NCBI RefSeq assembly: GCF_000520815.1
Contig: NZ_ASRY01000267.1
Span: 1-64,000, forward strand
DNA: 64,000 bases
Direction of reading: 5' to 3'
Source: Paenibacillus maysiensis
GTDB lineage: Bacteria; Bacillota; Bacilli; Paenibacillales; Paenibacillaceae
A program made the translations under genes and the position numbers. Below are positions 36,226 to 45,563 of this stretch, in pieces. Every line of letters starts with the position of its first letter. Position 1 is the first letter of the stretch. Under the pieces are notes generated by a model, which ran no database searches, was not told the DNA's origin, and was given only the letters and a program-made list of their open reading frames with translations.

Positions 36226-37109
36226 GTGACCAAGCCCAATCTCTTAGACAAATGGCTTCTGCACTGGATAAGTATCGACTACCTGCACGTAATCGCCATG
36301 CGAAAATCGTGACAGTCACCAGTGGTAAGGGCGGTGTGGGCAAATCCAATTTCACCCTTAATTTTGCTTTGGCCTTGCAATCGCTTGATCGAAAGGTACT
36401 CGTATTTGATGCTGATATCGGTATGGCCAATATTGATGTGTTGATGGGTGCCAACTCAAGATACAATCTTCTTCATCTGTTAAAACGTGAAAAATCAATG
36501 GCCGAAATTGTTCAAACGGGCTTGGGAGGCTTGCCTTATATTGCTGGAGGATCTGGCCTGAGCGAGCTGTTCTCGTTATCCGATGACGATCTGAATTACT
36601 TTGCCGATGAGGTGGAGAAAATTGCGGCAGATATGGATTATGTTTTGTTTGACACTGGCGCGGGATTATCTAAAGAAAACCTGAAATTCATAACCTCTGC
36701 TGACGAGTGCATGGTCGTAACTACGCCAGAGCCGACGTCTTTGACGGATGCTTATGCGCTGATCAAAGTCGTCAGTGGATTGCAAAAGGATACAGTATTC
36801 AAAATTATAGTCAATCGTGCCGATAACGATAATGAGGCCCGTCAAGTTGCCGATAAGATAGCTCTGGTTGCGCGACGCTTTTTGGAGATCGACATTCCGT
36901 TGCTGGGACATATCAGTGATGATACGCATGTCATGCGGGCAGTCAAAAGGCAGGTGCCTTTTTCAATTGCTTATCCGGGATGTACGGCATCCAGAGATGT
37001 GTTGAATATGGCGCACCGTTTTGCAGCCATGCCACAGACTCCGCAATCAGGTGCTTTGAACGGAATCAAAGGATTTATGCAAAAATGGTTGCGGCGTTCG
37101 GCCCATTGA
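36222..37109 (+). CDS. flhG: MinD/ParA-like ATPase FlhG (YlxH)
   Basis: A 295-residue ParA-type ATPase with the deviant Walker A SGKGGVGKSN (~33-43), VFDADIGMANIDVLMG, and DYVLFDTGAG. A basic N-terminal patch (DQAQSLRQMASAL) resembles the segment that stimulates FlhF. The last ~15 residues are amphipathic (GIKGFMQKWLRRS), consistent with membrane binding. It counts flagella by restraining FlhF and binding FliM/FliY. It overlaps flhF by four bases. Confidence 0.95.
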   Translation: MSDQAQSLRQMASALDKYRLPARNRHAKIVTVTSGKGGVGKSNFTLNFALALQSLDRKVLVFDADIGMANIDVLMGANSRYNLLHLLKREKSMAEIVQTGLGGLPYIAGGSGLSELFSLSDDDLNYFADEVEKIAADMDYVLFDTGAGLSKENLKFITSADECMVVTTPEPTSLTDAYALIKVVSGLQKDTVFKIIVNRADNDNEARQVADKIALVARRFLEIDIPLLGHISDDTHVMRAVKRQVPFSIAYPGCTASRDVLNMAHRFAAMPQTPQSGALNGIKGFMQKWLRRSAH

Positions 37110-37140
37110 TTTTGACTGAAAGGAAACAGAGGTGTTTAAC

Positions 37141-38670
37141 ATGTGTGCTTACCGGGTGCTGGTTGTGGATGATTCGGCCTTTATGCGCAAAATTATTTCA
37201 GATTTAATTGTAAGGGATGAGTCGTTCGACATCGCAGGTACAGCCGCCAACGGCAAAGAGGCTGTAGAGAAAGTGAAGGAGTTACAGCCTGACCTAGTCA
37301 CAATGGATGTCGAGATGCCTGAAATGAATGGCCTTGAAGCGCTTCCTCTTATTATGGCGGCCCATCCGCTTCCGGTCATTATGCTCTCTGGTATTAATGA
37401 ACAGGGTATGAAGGAGACCATTATGGCTCTGGAAGCAGGAGCTTTCGATTTTATACGGAAGCCCTCCATCTCTCACGCGCAGGATATCCAGCAGGTGGGC
37501 AAGGTGCTACTGGAGCAGATGCACACCGCTATGCTAGCAGTCCGCAGCCGATTGGAGCGCAAGGAAGCTAACGAACGAAAAGCGGCGCTGGAGCAGACTA
37601 CAGAAGGACAAGCTTTAGCTGACATGGGAACGGAAGGTAAAGAAGCTACAGGCAAGGCTCCTATTGCACCGATTGCTTCTGCAACTGCTGCACCGGTTCC
37701 GCCGAAGCGGGATGCTGGCAAGGCCGTTCCGGCAGCCAAGTCGGCCGTGAAACGGTCGCAGACAGAAAGTTCTGTACCTGACAGCCATTTAAGTAAGCCA
37801 GTCGCCCAGCCGCGGAAGACCGCCCAAGCACCTGCTACGCAGAAGAAGGAAGAGCCGCCCAAGGGAGTTGAACGTGCGCCAAGGCAACTGAATACTTCGG
37901 GTACGTCCGCAGGTAAATCGCAGCACAGCACGGATAAGGCAGGGCTTAGCAAACCTGAGCCCCAGAAAACGGTGTCTACACCGATTCCTTCGACTCCAGT
38001 TGCTTCTTCAGCTGTTACGCCCCCAGTGAGGGCACCCGTTGTTCAGTCAGCGTCCAAGGGGTTCTCCCTTAAAAAAGGAGTATATTCGCCCAACTTCCGC
38101 AAGCTGGTGGCAGTCGGATGCTCTACCGGTGGTCCGCGTGCGCTCAAGACGTTGTTGGAACGCATTCCCGGGGATTTTCCCGCCCCGATTGTCATTGTGC
38201 AGCATATGCCGCCAAACTTTACCCGTTCGCTGGCACAGCGTCTGAATACGTTGAGTCCGCTCCGGGTGGTTGAAGCCGAGCAGGGGATGACGCTGGAGAC
38301 TGGAACAGCTTATATCGCTCCGGGAGGATATCAATTGAGAATTGTGCCGGGAGCCAGTGGTAAATACACCGTGTCACTGAAGACGGAAGAAGCTCGTAAC
38401 GGTCACCGTCCTTCTGTTGACACAATGTTCGAATCGTTACTCCCGTTAACCTCTCTGGAACGGCATCTGGTGTTGCTGACTGGCATGGGAAGCGACGGGG
38501 CTAAAATGATGAAAAAGCTTTATGATGCAGGGGTACAATCCACATTTGCTGAAAATGAGGAAACTTGCGTAGTGTACGGAATGCCCCGCTCGGCTGTAGA
38601 GTTAAAATGTGTGCGCCACCTTCTGCCGATGCAGGAGATCGCCCCCAAGCTTGTACAAGTTGTGAAATAA
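37141..38670 (+). CDS. cheB: Chemotaxis protein-glutamate methylesterase CheB
   Basis: A 509-residue protein. The receiver domain has VVDDSAFMRK and phospho-acceptor D56 in TMDVEMPEMNG. The C-terminal methylesterase (~320-505) has the catalytic triad S328 (GCSTGGPRAL), H355 (VQHMPPNFT) and D452 (GMGSDGAKMM). A ~165-residue Ala/Pro/Ser/Lys-rich linker separates them, far longer than in B. subtilis CheB (~357 residues total). ATG 37141 follows AGAGGTG; the upstream GTG 37132 overlaps that site. Confidence 0.96.
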   Translation: MCAYRVLVVDDSAFMRKIISDLIVRDESFDIAGTAANGKEAVEKVKELQPDLVTMDVEMPEMNGLEALPLIMAAHPLPVIMLSGINEQGMKETIMALEAGAFDFIRKPSISHAQDIQQVGKVLLEQMHTAMLAVRSRLERKEANERKAALEQTTEGQALADMGTEGKEATGKAPIAPIASATAAPVPPKRDAGKAVPAAKSAVKRSQTESSVPDSHLSKPVAQPRKTAQAPATQKKEEPPKGVERAPRQLNTSGTSAGKSQHSTDKAGLSKPEPQKTVSTPIPSTPVASSAVTPPVRAPVVQSASKGFSLKKGVYSPNFRKLVAVGCSTGGPRALKTLLERIPGDFPAPIVIVQHMPPNFTRSLAQRLNTLSPLRVVEAEQGMTLETGTAYIAPGGYQLRIVPGASGKYTVSLKTEEARNGHRPSVDTMFESLLPLTSLERHLVLLTGMGSDGAKMMKKLYDAGVQSTFAENEETCVVYGMPRSAVELKCVRHLLPMQEIAPKLVQVVK

Positions 38671-38703
38671 TCGGAGTGTAACTCATAGAGGAGGTGTCTC
38701 ACA

Positions 38704-40809
38704 ATGGACATGAACCAATATTTAAACATGTTTATTGATGAGTCGAATGATCATCTGCAATCTCTTAACGAAAAAATGCTTCAACTGGAAAGTAATCCTA
38801 CCGATCTGAGCATCGTTCAGGTGATTTTCCGGTCTGCCCATACCCTTAAAGGAATGGCTGCTACAATGGGTTTTGAAGACCTGGCATCGCTCACTCACCA
38901 AATGGAAAACGTTCTTGATCTGGTACGTAACAACAAGCTTGCGATGCAGGAATTTATATTCGATACCTTTTTCAAAGGGTTGGATGCGCTGGAGTCCATG
39001 GTACAGAACATTACAGAGGGTGGCGATGGAAAAGCGGATGTATCCTCTATTGTAGCTTCACTGCAATCCATCGTGCGTGGCGATTTCCAAAAATCAGGCA
39101 CAGATACTGTTACTGAGGCGGTTACGCCGAAAAAAGCGGCTGATAGCGAAAGCGTGGGTCTTGTGCTGGATCAATTCCAGTATTCTGTACTGGAGCAATC
39201 TATTTCCGAAGGTCATCGGGTTCACTATATACAGGTAACGATTAGCTCAGAAAGCCAGTTGAAGGCTGCGCGTGCCTTTATGGTATTTAATACGCTGGAG
39301 AACACCGGTGAAATCGTAAAAGCTTATCCGTCTGTGCAGGATATTGAGCAGGAGAAATTCGAACAAAATTTCTCGTTATATTACATAACGCAGAAAGAGG
39401 TAGGAGAGCTGGAAAAGGAAATCGGCAGTATTTCCGAAATCGAGTCCGTCTCCGTTGTACAGCTGGATCAGGAATCGCTTAAGCAAATGAGCGAAGTCAA
39501 TGCCGGAGTGGCAGAAACTGCTGTAGCGCAGGAAGCCCCGGTAGCCCCGGTAGCTGTACAACAGTCCGCTGCATCCCAGCCGCAGTCTCCAACTGCGGCC
39601 TCCGGCGCTAAGCCAGCCGAGGCTAAAGCTCCAGTAACCAAGGCAGCAGCGCCTACGCACAACCGTACGATTCGTGTCGACATTGAACGTCTGGACGTAT
39701 TGATGAATTTGTTCAGTGAATTGCTCATTGACCGTGTACGGTTGGAGCAACTGGCGAGTGAGGCTTCTAATCCGGCGCTGACGGAAACGGTAGAGCATAT
39801 GAGCCGTGTAAGCAGTGATCTGCAAAATGTCGTGCTTAAATTGCGGATGGTACCCGTGGACACGGTTTTCAATCGTTTCCCGCGTATGGTGCGCGACCTG
39901 GCCAAATCGCTGGATAAAAAGCTGGATTTGGTTATTACTGGCGCGGACACCGAAATGGACCGTACCGTTATCGACGAGATCGGTGATCCGTTAGTGCATT
40001 TACTGCGTAACTCTGTGGATCACGGCATCGAGCCAGTAGCGACCCGTATTGCGGCAGGCAAACCGGAGACAGGAACAGTTCATTTACGTGCTTTCCACAG
40101 CGGCAATAACGTGTTTATTGAGATTGAAGACGACGGTAGCGGCATTAATCGTGAGAAGGTACTGAAAAGTGCCATTTCCAAAGGAATTATGACGGAGGAA
40201 CAAGCAGCTGCAATGACCGATGAAGAGGCTCATCAGGTGCTATTCGCTCCGGGATTCAGCACTGCTGAAGTCATTTCGGACGTTTCAGGACGCGGCGTTG
40301 GACTCGATGTAGTTAAATCTAAAATCACTTCCCTTGGCGGTAACGTTACGATTCATTCTGTTCTGGGCAAAGGAACCAATTTTTCTGTACAGTTGCCACT
40401 GACACTATCCATTATTGCGGCCATGATGATACAGATCGGTTCCGAAAAATATGCGATTCCGTTGTCTTCTATTGTAGAGACCGCGATCGTCAAACGGACA
40501 CAAATCCGTTCTGTACACGGCAATAAAATGATCGCTTTCCGCGAATCCCATATCCCGCTTATCTCCTTGAGTCAGCTGTTTGAAGTACCAGACTTCAATG
40601 AGGATGAAGAAGAAGAGACAGAGGTTGTTGTTATCCGCAAGGGTGACCGTCTGGCAGCTCTTTCTGTTCAGGACTTTTTGGGACAAAGTGAAATTGTTCT
40701 TAAAAATCTGGGCAAATACCTTCCGAACATCCAGGGAATTTCAGGCGCCACGATTTTGGGTGACGGTCAGGTTGCTTTGATCATCGACCCTAATGTTTTC
40801 ATTAAATAA
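38704..40809 (+). CDS. cheA: Chemotaxis histidine kinase CheA
   Basis: A 701-residue kinase. The P1 domain has the phosphorylated H46 in RSAHTLKGMAATMGF. A P2-like CheY/CheB-docking domain lies at ~155-255, then an Ala/Pro-rich linker. P3 dimerisation starts at ~320 (TIRVDIERLDVLMNL), the P4 ATPase shows HLLRNSVDHGIE, DDGSGIN and GRGVGLDVVK, and a CheW-like P5 ends the protein (~565-700). The order matches B. subtilis. ATG 38704 follows GAGGAGGTG. Confidence 0.97.
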   Translation: MDMNQYLNMFIDESNDHLQSLNEKMLQLESNPTDLSIVQVIFRSAHTLKGMAATMGFEDLASLTHQMENVLDLVRNNKLAMQEFIFDTFFKGLDALESMVQNITEGGDGKADVSSIVASLQSIVRGDFQKSGTDTVTEAVTPKKAADSESVGLVLDQFQYSVLEQSISEGHRVHYIQVTISSESQLKAARAFMVFNTLENTGEIVKAYPSVQDIEQEKFEQNFSLYYITQKEVGELEKEIGSISEIESVSVVQLDQESLKQMSEVNAGVAETAVAQEAPVAPVAVQQSAASQPQSPTAASGAKPAEAKAPVTKAAAPTHNRTIRVDIERLDVLMNLFSELLIDRVRLEQLASEASNPALTETVEHMSRVSSDLQNVVLKLRMVPVDTVFNRFPRMVRDLAKSLDKKLDLVITGADTEMDRTVIDEIGDPLVHLLRNSVDHGIEPVATRIAAGKPETGTVHLRAFHSGNNVFIEIEDDGSGINREKVLKSAISKGIMTEEQAAAMTDEEAHQVLFAPGFSTAEVISDVSGRGVGLDVVKSKITSLGGNVTIHSVLGKGTNFSVQLPLTLSIIAAMMIQIGSEKYAIPLSSIVETAIVKRTQIRSVHGNKMIAFRESHIPLISLSQLFEVPDFNEDEEEETEVVVIRKGDRLAALSVQDFLGQSEIVLKNLGKYLPNIQGISGATILGDGQVALIIDPNVFIK

Positions 40810-40869
40810 TGTCTTCATTAAATGAAAGAAATGTGAAATTGCTGACATCCATAAGGAGGGTTTTTAGAC

Positions 40870-41331
40870 ATGGGAGAAGAAATTAAAGTTATCGTATTTA
40901 AACTTGGTGAAGAGGAATACGGTGTCGAAGTAGAAAAAGTCCAGTCCATTGAGCGCATGGTGCCGATTACACGTGTTCCAAGAACATACGATTTTGTCAA
41001 AGGCGTATTCAATATGAGAGGCGTGGTCATTCCTGTTATTGATCTGCGGGGTCGTTTTGGATTGTCTGAGGCGGAATACACCGATCAAACCCGGATTATC
41101 ATCGTTGCAGTGGGTGAGATGCAAGTCGGCTTTATCGTTGATTCGGCGAACGACGTAATTGACCTGAATACCGACAACATTGAGACACCACCGGAAGTCG
41201 TTGGCGGAGTCAAGGCTAAATATTTGCGTGGAGTCGCTAAAATCGGTGAAGAGCGCTTGCTCATCATGCTGAATTTGTCTGAGGTGCTGAATCGGAGTGA
41301 AATGAACCAACTGGAAGGCTTAGAGGATTAA
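40870..41331 (+). CDS. cheW: Chemotaxis coupling protein CheW
   Basis: A 153-residue SH3-like coupling protein linking receptors to CheA. It starts IKVIVFKLGEEEYGVEV and has VKGVFNMRGVVIPVIDLR and VDSANDVIDL, all typical. The receptors are not encoded in this window. cheC begins four bases after the stop. Confidence 0.96.
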   Translation: MGEEIKVIVFKLGEEEYGVEVEKVQSIERMVPITRVPRTYDFVKGVFNMRGVVIPVIDLRGRFGLSEAEYTDQTRIIIVAVGEMQVGFIVDSANDVIDLNTDNIETPPEVVGGVKAKYLRGVAKIGEERLLIMLNLSEVLNRSEMNQLEGLED

Positions 41332-41334
41332 TTT

Positions 41335-41961
41335 ATGGAAAATCTTGAGAATCTCGAAGATTTCAAGTTGGATGTTTTGAAGGAAGTCGGTAACATTGGT
41401 TCGGGGAACGCTGCTACAGCGCTCTCCCGACTTCTGAATAAACCCGTTGATATGGGCGTACCTAAAGTACAGATGCTGCCTTTTGAGGAGATTGCCGAAA
41501 AGGTTGGCGGGAATGAGCAACTTGTCGTTGCGATATTTTTCAGAGTCGAGGGGGAAGCCCCGGGCAATCTCTTTTTCATATTGCAGCCCCATGCGGCGAA
41601 AAGCCTGCTTTCCCGGCTGGCAAATATTCCGTCGGATGATGAGGACAGCTTTAACGAAATGGAGCATTCGGCTTTGTCCGAAATCGGAAATATTTTAGCG
41701 GGTTCATACTTGTCTTCGTTAGCCGATTTTACCCGGTTGTCCATGTATCCGACGGTTCCCGCACTAGCCTTGGATATGGCCGGGGCCATTCTCAGCTATG
41801 GGCTGTTGCAATTTGGGCAGATGGGGGATGCAGCCTTGTTGATTGACACATCGTTTCTGGAGGGGCAGAATCAGATTGAGGGTCAATTTTTCCTGATTCC
41901 TGATCCGGAATCGTTTGGGAAAATATTCAGGTCGTTAGGAGTCCCGATGAACGATGATTGA
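41335..41961 (+). CDS. cheC: CheY-P phosphatase CheC
   Basis: A 208-residue protein with both phosphatase centres of the form D/S-x3-E-x2-N: DVLKEVGN (N-terminal) and SALSEIGN (~residue 110). It removes phosphate from CheY-P, and its activity rises when bound to CheD. FliY in this operon carries the same pair of centres, so two phosphatases act. It overlaps cheD by eight bases. Confidence 0.95.
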   Translation: MENLENLEDFKLDVLKEVGNIGSGNAATALSRLLNKPVDMGVPKVQMLPFEEIAEKVGGNEQLVVAIFFRVEGEAPGNLFFILQPHAAKSLLSRLANIPSDDEDSFNEMEHSALSEIGNILAGSYLSSLADFTRLSMYPTVPALALDMAGAILSYGLLQFGQMGDAALLIDTSFLEGQNQIEGQFFLIPDPESFGKIFRSLGVPMNDD

Positions 41962-42451
41962 GGATAAAAGCATCATCAAAGTGGGTATGGCAGACTTGAA
42001 CGTAACCAGCAATCCAAACTCCATTCGCACGACAGGACTTGGCTCCTGCGTCGGGTTGACCCTCTACGATCCTCATTTAAAACTGGCTGGTATGGCACAT
42101 GTGATGCTACCGTCCTCGGACATTGCGCGTGAAGGGCAATTGAACATTGCTAAATACGCCGATACCGCGTTGCCAGAGCTATTTGAGCGGATGCTGAAAT
42201 TGGGAGCCGAACGCCGCAGACTGGTCGCCAAAATGGCAGGGGGAGCGCAAATGTTCGCCTTTGCCGGCAGCGGGGACACCATGCGAATTGGTCCGCGCAA
42301 TGTGGAATCATGCAAGGAAATGCTCGTAGATCTCGGTATTCCACTGCTTGCGGAGGATACAGGCGGTAGTTATGGCCGAACGATTGAACTGGATTGTGAA
42401 ACTGGCGTTTTGAATATTCGAAGCGTACAAAAAGGTGTAAAGGAATTATAA
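41954..42451 (+). CDS. cheD: Chemoreceptor glutamine deamidase CheD
   Basis: A 165-residue protein with the catalytic cysteine C32 in LGSCVGLTL and histidine H49 in GMAHVML. It deamidates receptor glutamines and forms a feedback complex with CheC. The C-terminal half has KMAGGAQMF and GGSYGRTIEL. It overlaps cheC; the next gene begins two bases after the stop. Confidence 0.96.
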   Translation: MIEDKSIIKVGMADLNVTSNPNSIRTTGLGSCVGLTLYDPHLKLAGMAHVMLPSSDIAREGQLNIAKYADTALPELFERMLKLGAERRRLVAKMAGGAQMFAFAGSGDTMRIGPRNVESCKEMLVDLGIPLLAEDTGGSYGRTIELDCETGVLNIRSVQKGVKEL

Positions 42452-42453
42452 TC

Positions 42454-42876
42454 ATGTTATTTGGCAGCTTACGCATTAATCTTTGGTCTGGAGTAGTCGG
42501 ATTTATCCTGACTTTTGTGTTGTCCACTGGCAGCAATCTGCTGACCACGAGCTTAATTCGTGGCTTGATCGCCTTCGTTTTTTGGTTCCTGCTTGCATTT
42601 GTGCTGCGCTGGGCACTGGGTGTCGTAGCGCGGCCAGATCTGGGTAATGCCCAAAGCCGGGCAAGCTCTCAGGTGGATGGCGTAGGGGGGAATCTGGACC
42701 TGACGACACCAGACGAAGATGAAAACCTGAATGAACTGTTGAAGCCGAAACCAGAGCAGACGGACGGGAAAAACACCGGTTTTGCGCCTTTAAACCCGCC
42801 TAAGCTGGTTTCAAACAAGGACCCTGAAGAATTGGCCAAGGCCGTTCGTCACCTGACAGACAAACAAGGAGGGTGA
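42454..42876 (+). CDS. Uncharacterised two-helix membrane protein between cheD and sigD
   Basis: A 140-residue protein with two hydrophobic segments (~11-32 and ~36-58, rich in Leu/Phe/Trp), then an acidic, probably cytoplasmic tail that ends DPEELAKAVRHLTDKQGG. I recognise no known domain. B. subtilis has sigD directly after cheD, so this is an insertion in the operon. The stop overlaps the ribosome binding site of sigD, which implies tight co-expression. It could act on the membrane side of chemotaxis or sigma-D control, but nothing in the sequence shows this. Confidence 0.8.
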   Translation: MLFGSLRINLWSGVVGFILTFVLSTGSNLLTTSLIRGLIAFVFWFLLAFVLRWALGVVARPDLGNAQSRASSQVDGVGGNLDLTTPDEDENLNELLKPKPEQTDGKNTGFAPLNPPKLVSNKDPEELAKAVRHLTDKQGG

Positions 42877-42881
42877 AGCCG

Positions 42882-43670
42882 ATGAACGAGCGAAAAGCCG
42901 CTCATTTAAACCATTCCGGACTGTGGGAGCAATGGAAAGAACACGGTGACAAGGAAGCAAAAAAGCAGTTAATTGAAAAGTACCTCCATATTGTGGAGTA
43001 TGTGTCGGGACGCCTTGCAGTAGGTTTACCTAAAAATGTATCCAAAGATGATCTGGCCAGTAACGGGGTCATGGGCTTGATTGATGCTCTTGAAAAGTTT
43101 GACTATGAACGTGGTTTGCAGTTTGAGACTTATGCTTCCTGGCGCGTTCGAGGAGCGATTTTGGATGGTCTTCGCCAAGGAGATTGGGTTCCACGTTCGG
43201 TCAGGGAAAAAGCGAAAAAAATTGAGGATGCCTATCAGCATCTGGAGCAGAGATACTTACGCACAGTAAGTGACGAAGAGATGAGCCATTATTTGGACGT
43301 CTCTGAAAAAGAGTTTCAAAACATGATCCAGGAGGTCGCCGTTATGTCGATCGTTTCACTGGAGGACCCGATTCGTGAAGAAGAGTCGGAGACACGACTT
43401 TCCCTTTTAGTCGATGAAAAAGCGAAAAATCCGGATCACAAGGTCAATGAGTTTACACTTCGTGATGCTCTTGCACATGGCATTGACAAATTGACTGAAA
43501 AAGAACGTATCGTTGTTTCTTTATTGTATTACGAGGATTTGTCACTCAGTGAAATCGCTGAGGTCATGTCGCTTTCACCCTCGCGTATTTCACAACTACA
43601 TTCCAAAGCCATATTACGGCTGAGAGCGACACTGGACAAACAGCGGGATCTGCTAATGCGTAAAGATTAA
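42882..43670 (+). CDS. sigD: Motility sigma factor SigD (FliA/WhiG family)
   Basis: A 262-residue sigma factor for late flagellar, chemotaxis-receptor and autolysin genes. Region 2 shows DLASNGVMGLIDALEKFDYERGLQFETYASWRVRGAI (in part), region 3 VPRSVREKAKKIE, and region 4 LSEIAEVMSLSPSRISQLHSKAI. ATG 42882 follows GGAGGGTGA; GTG 42873 overlaps that site. Its anti-sigma factor FlgM is not in this window. Confidence 0.96.
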   Translation: MNERKAAHLNHSGLWEQWKEHGDKEAKKQLIEKYLHIVEYVSGRLAVGLPKNVSKDDLASNGVMGLIDALEKFDYERGLQFETYASWRVRGAILDGLRQGDWVPRSVREKAKKIEDAYQHLEQRYLRTVSDEEMSHYLDVSEKEFQNMIQEVAVMSIVSLEDPIREEESETRLSLLVDEKAKNPDHKVNEFTLRDALAHGIDKLTEKERIVVSLLYYEDLSLSEIAEVMSLSPSRISQLHSKAILRLRATLDKQRDLLMRKD

Positions 43671-43715
43671 ACGTACGGGAGGTTATAGTAACAGTTAGAC
43701 GGAAGGAGCACCCCT

Positions 43716-45125
43716 GTGGAGAAGCAATATGCTTTGGACCAGTATTTAAAAGTGGTCGTCTCACCCGATAAACTTAGCGCTTATTTGGAGTTTGCCAAAC
43801 GTGAAGAAGGCTTTTCCTGTTCTGTGGAAGAATTGGAGCGTTTCCTGAATATCCAAAAAATAAGGCATGGTTTGATTACTGATGCGATTCATACGTTTGT
43901 GGCAAGATCGGAAGATTATTTTTTCACCAAATTACTGATTGCTGAGGGAACACCGCCGATTCATGGCACGGACGGAAAAATTAATCTTGCTGAAGTTGTG
44001 ACCGGTGAAGATGCCCATAAGCCGCTCGAAACCGTGGATGGACGAGTGGACTATAAAGAATTAACCCGTTTAAAGAATGTGAAGCGTGGACAACTGATTG
44101 CCGAGCGGGTTGATCCATTGCCGGGTGTACCTGGTATTGCTGTAACGGGAGAGGAAATTCCTTACCTTTCAGGCAAAGAGGCACGGTTTAAAATCGGGAA
44201 AAACGTAGTTGTTCATCCAGAGGGCGTTGCAATGTACGCAGCTATCGACGGGCTGGTGACTACGACTGAAAAGGGTAAGCTCAATGTGTTTCCCGTATAT
44301 GAAGTGAACGGTGATGTGGATTATAGCGTCGGCAACATTGACTTTGTTGGAACCGTCGTCATTCGGGGTAATGTCCTGACGGGTTTTCGTATTCGGGCGG
44401 CTGGCGACATTCGTGTCATCGGCGGTGTGGAAGGTGCTGAATTGGATGCGGGAGGCTCAGTCGACATCAGTGGCGGTATTATCGGTTACCACAAGGGGTA
44501 TGTGAAAGCTGCACAAAATGTGAAATGTTCCTTTATCCAGGATGGTAACGTGATTGCGGGTGGCGAAATACTTGTATCCCAAAGCATCATGCACTCCCAG
44601 ATCAAAGCCAGTAAGAATGTACTTTGCGGAGGAGCTAAAGGACTGATCGTAGGTGGTAGTGTACAAGCTGGCGAAAAGGTAGTGGCGCGCACCATCGGTA
44701 ATACAATGTCCACGGCCACTATAATTGAAGTAGGTGTACTGCCAGAGCTGCGCGATGAGCTGACTGAACTCCGGGCACGTTTGAAGCAGCAGACAGACAG
44801 CCAGGATAAGACCAATAAGGCCCTCACCATATTGGACCAGCTTGCTGCTGCCGGACAGCTTGCCCCTGAAAGAATGGCGATGCGAATCAAGTTGACATCT
44901 ACCAAAAAATCAAATGACAACGAGCTTCTGGAAACCAAATCAAGAATGCTGGAGATTGAACGAACCTTGGAAGATACAAGCCGCGCAAGGGTAGAAGTCA
45001 AAAACGTTATTTACGGTGGCTCTAAAATAGTTATCGGCAGATATACAAAATTCATTAAAGATTCGGTGGAAAGAATGGCATTTTATTATCATGAGGGTGA
45101 CATCAGCATGTCCTCCTCCGTGTAA
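43716..45125 (+). CDS. fapA: FapA/DUF342 family protein
   Basis: A 469-residue protein of the FapA (DUF342) family. The N-terminal domain is alpha/beta. The centre (~150-330) is a right-handed beta-helix-like repeat rich in GD/GG turns (VEGAELDAGGSVDISGG, ASKNVLCGGAKGLIVGG), and the C-terminus (~345-440) is coiled coil. In B. subtilis the ylxL/swrB surroundings lack it. In Vibrio FapA is linked to polar flagellum assembly through HubP/FlhF and glucose-specific PTS signalling. GTG 43716 starts it after GGAGCACCC. Confidence 0.85.
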   Translation: MEKQYALDQYLKVVVSPDKLSAYLEFAKREEGFSCSVEELERFLNIQKIRHGLITDAIHTFVARSEDYFFTKLLIAEGTPPIHGTDGKINLAEVVTGEDAHKPLETVDGRVDYKELTRLKNVKRGQLIAERVDPLPGVPGIAVTGEEIPYLSGKEARFKIGKNVVVHPEGVAMYAAIDGLVTTTEKGKLNVFPVYEVNGDVDYSVGNIDFVGTVVIRGNVLTGFRIRAAGDIRVIGGVEGAELDAGGSVDISGGIIGYHKGYVKAAQNVKCSFIQDGNVIAGGEILVSQSIMHSQIKASKNVLCGGAKGLIVGGSVQAGEKVVARTIGNTMSTATIIEVGVLPELRDELTELRARLKQQTDSQDKTNKALTILDQLAAAGQLAPERMAMRIKLTSTKKSNDNELLETKSRMLEIERTLEDTSRARVEVKNVIYGGSKIVIGRYTKFIKDSVERMAFYYHEGDISMSSSV

Positions 45126-45201
45126 TCTGGCACAGGAATAACAAGTTTTCTAATTCTTCGGAAAACAGATACGGATGCCCAATCGGAAAGGGTGTGGTCC
45201 A

Positions 45202-45522
45202 ATGAGCCTGAAAGCTGTTGAATTACAAATCGCCGTACCTCGTACCAGTGAAGCGGGTAAGTACCAAAGCGAATACCAGCAACGTCCGATGAATGAGCAA
45301 GCGTTGTTAGGGCAAAAGAACGAGCAGGAGACAGAAAAGATTCGTCAGCGAAGCAGTGCGGTGGATGAATCTGCGGAAACATTCGTCGGTGAGAGGGAAA
45401 CTGGAGGGCAGGGCAGTGATTCTTCCGGACAGAGCCGATCTCGGTCCAGTGAAAATGAACTGCCAAAGGAGCATCCTGCAGAGCATCCATACAAGGGACA
45501 TCATATAGATTTTTCGCTCTGA
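45202..45522 (+). CDS. Small conserved protein with C-terminal GHHIDF motif
   Basis: A 106-residue, Gln/Glu/Ser-rich, largely disordered protein. It starts MSLKAVELQIAVPRTSEAGK and ends YKGHHIDFSL. From memory, proteins with this head and a GH-x-ID-x2-L tail recur in Gram-positive fla/che operons; I know of no function. ATG 45202 follows AAAGGGTGTGG; an ATG at 45175 is in frame without a good ribosome binding site. It has no membrane segment or cysteine pair. Confidence 0.75.
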   Translation: MSLKAVELQIAVPRTSEAGKYQSEYQQRPMNEQALLGQKNEQETEKIRQRSSAVDESAETFVGERETGGQGSDSSGQSRSRSSENELPKEHPAEHPYKGHHIDFSL

Positions 45523-45563
45523 TCCGACAGGTAGAGAAGCGTTATAAAAGGAGACGATGGGCA

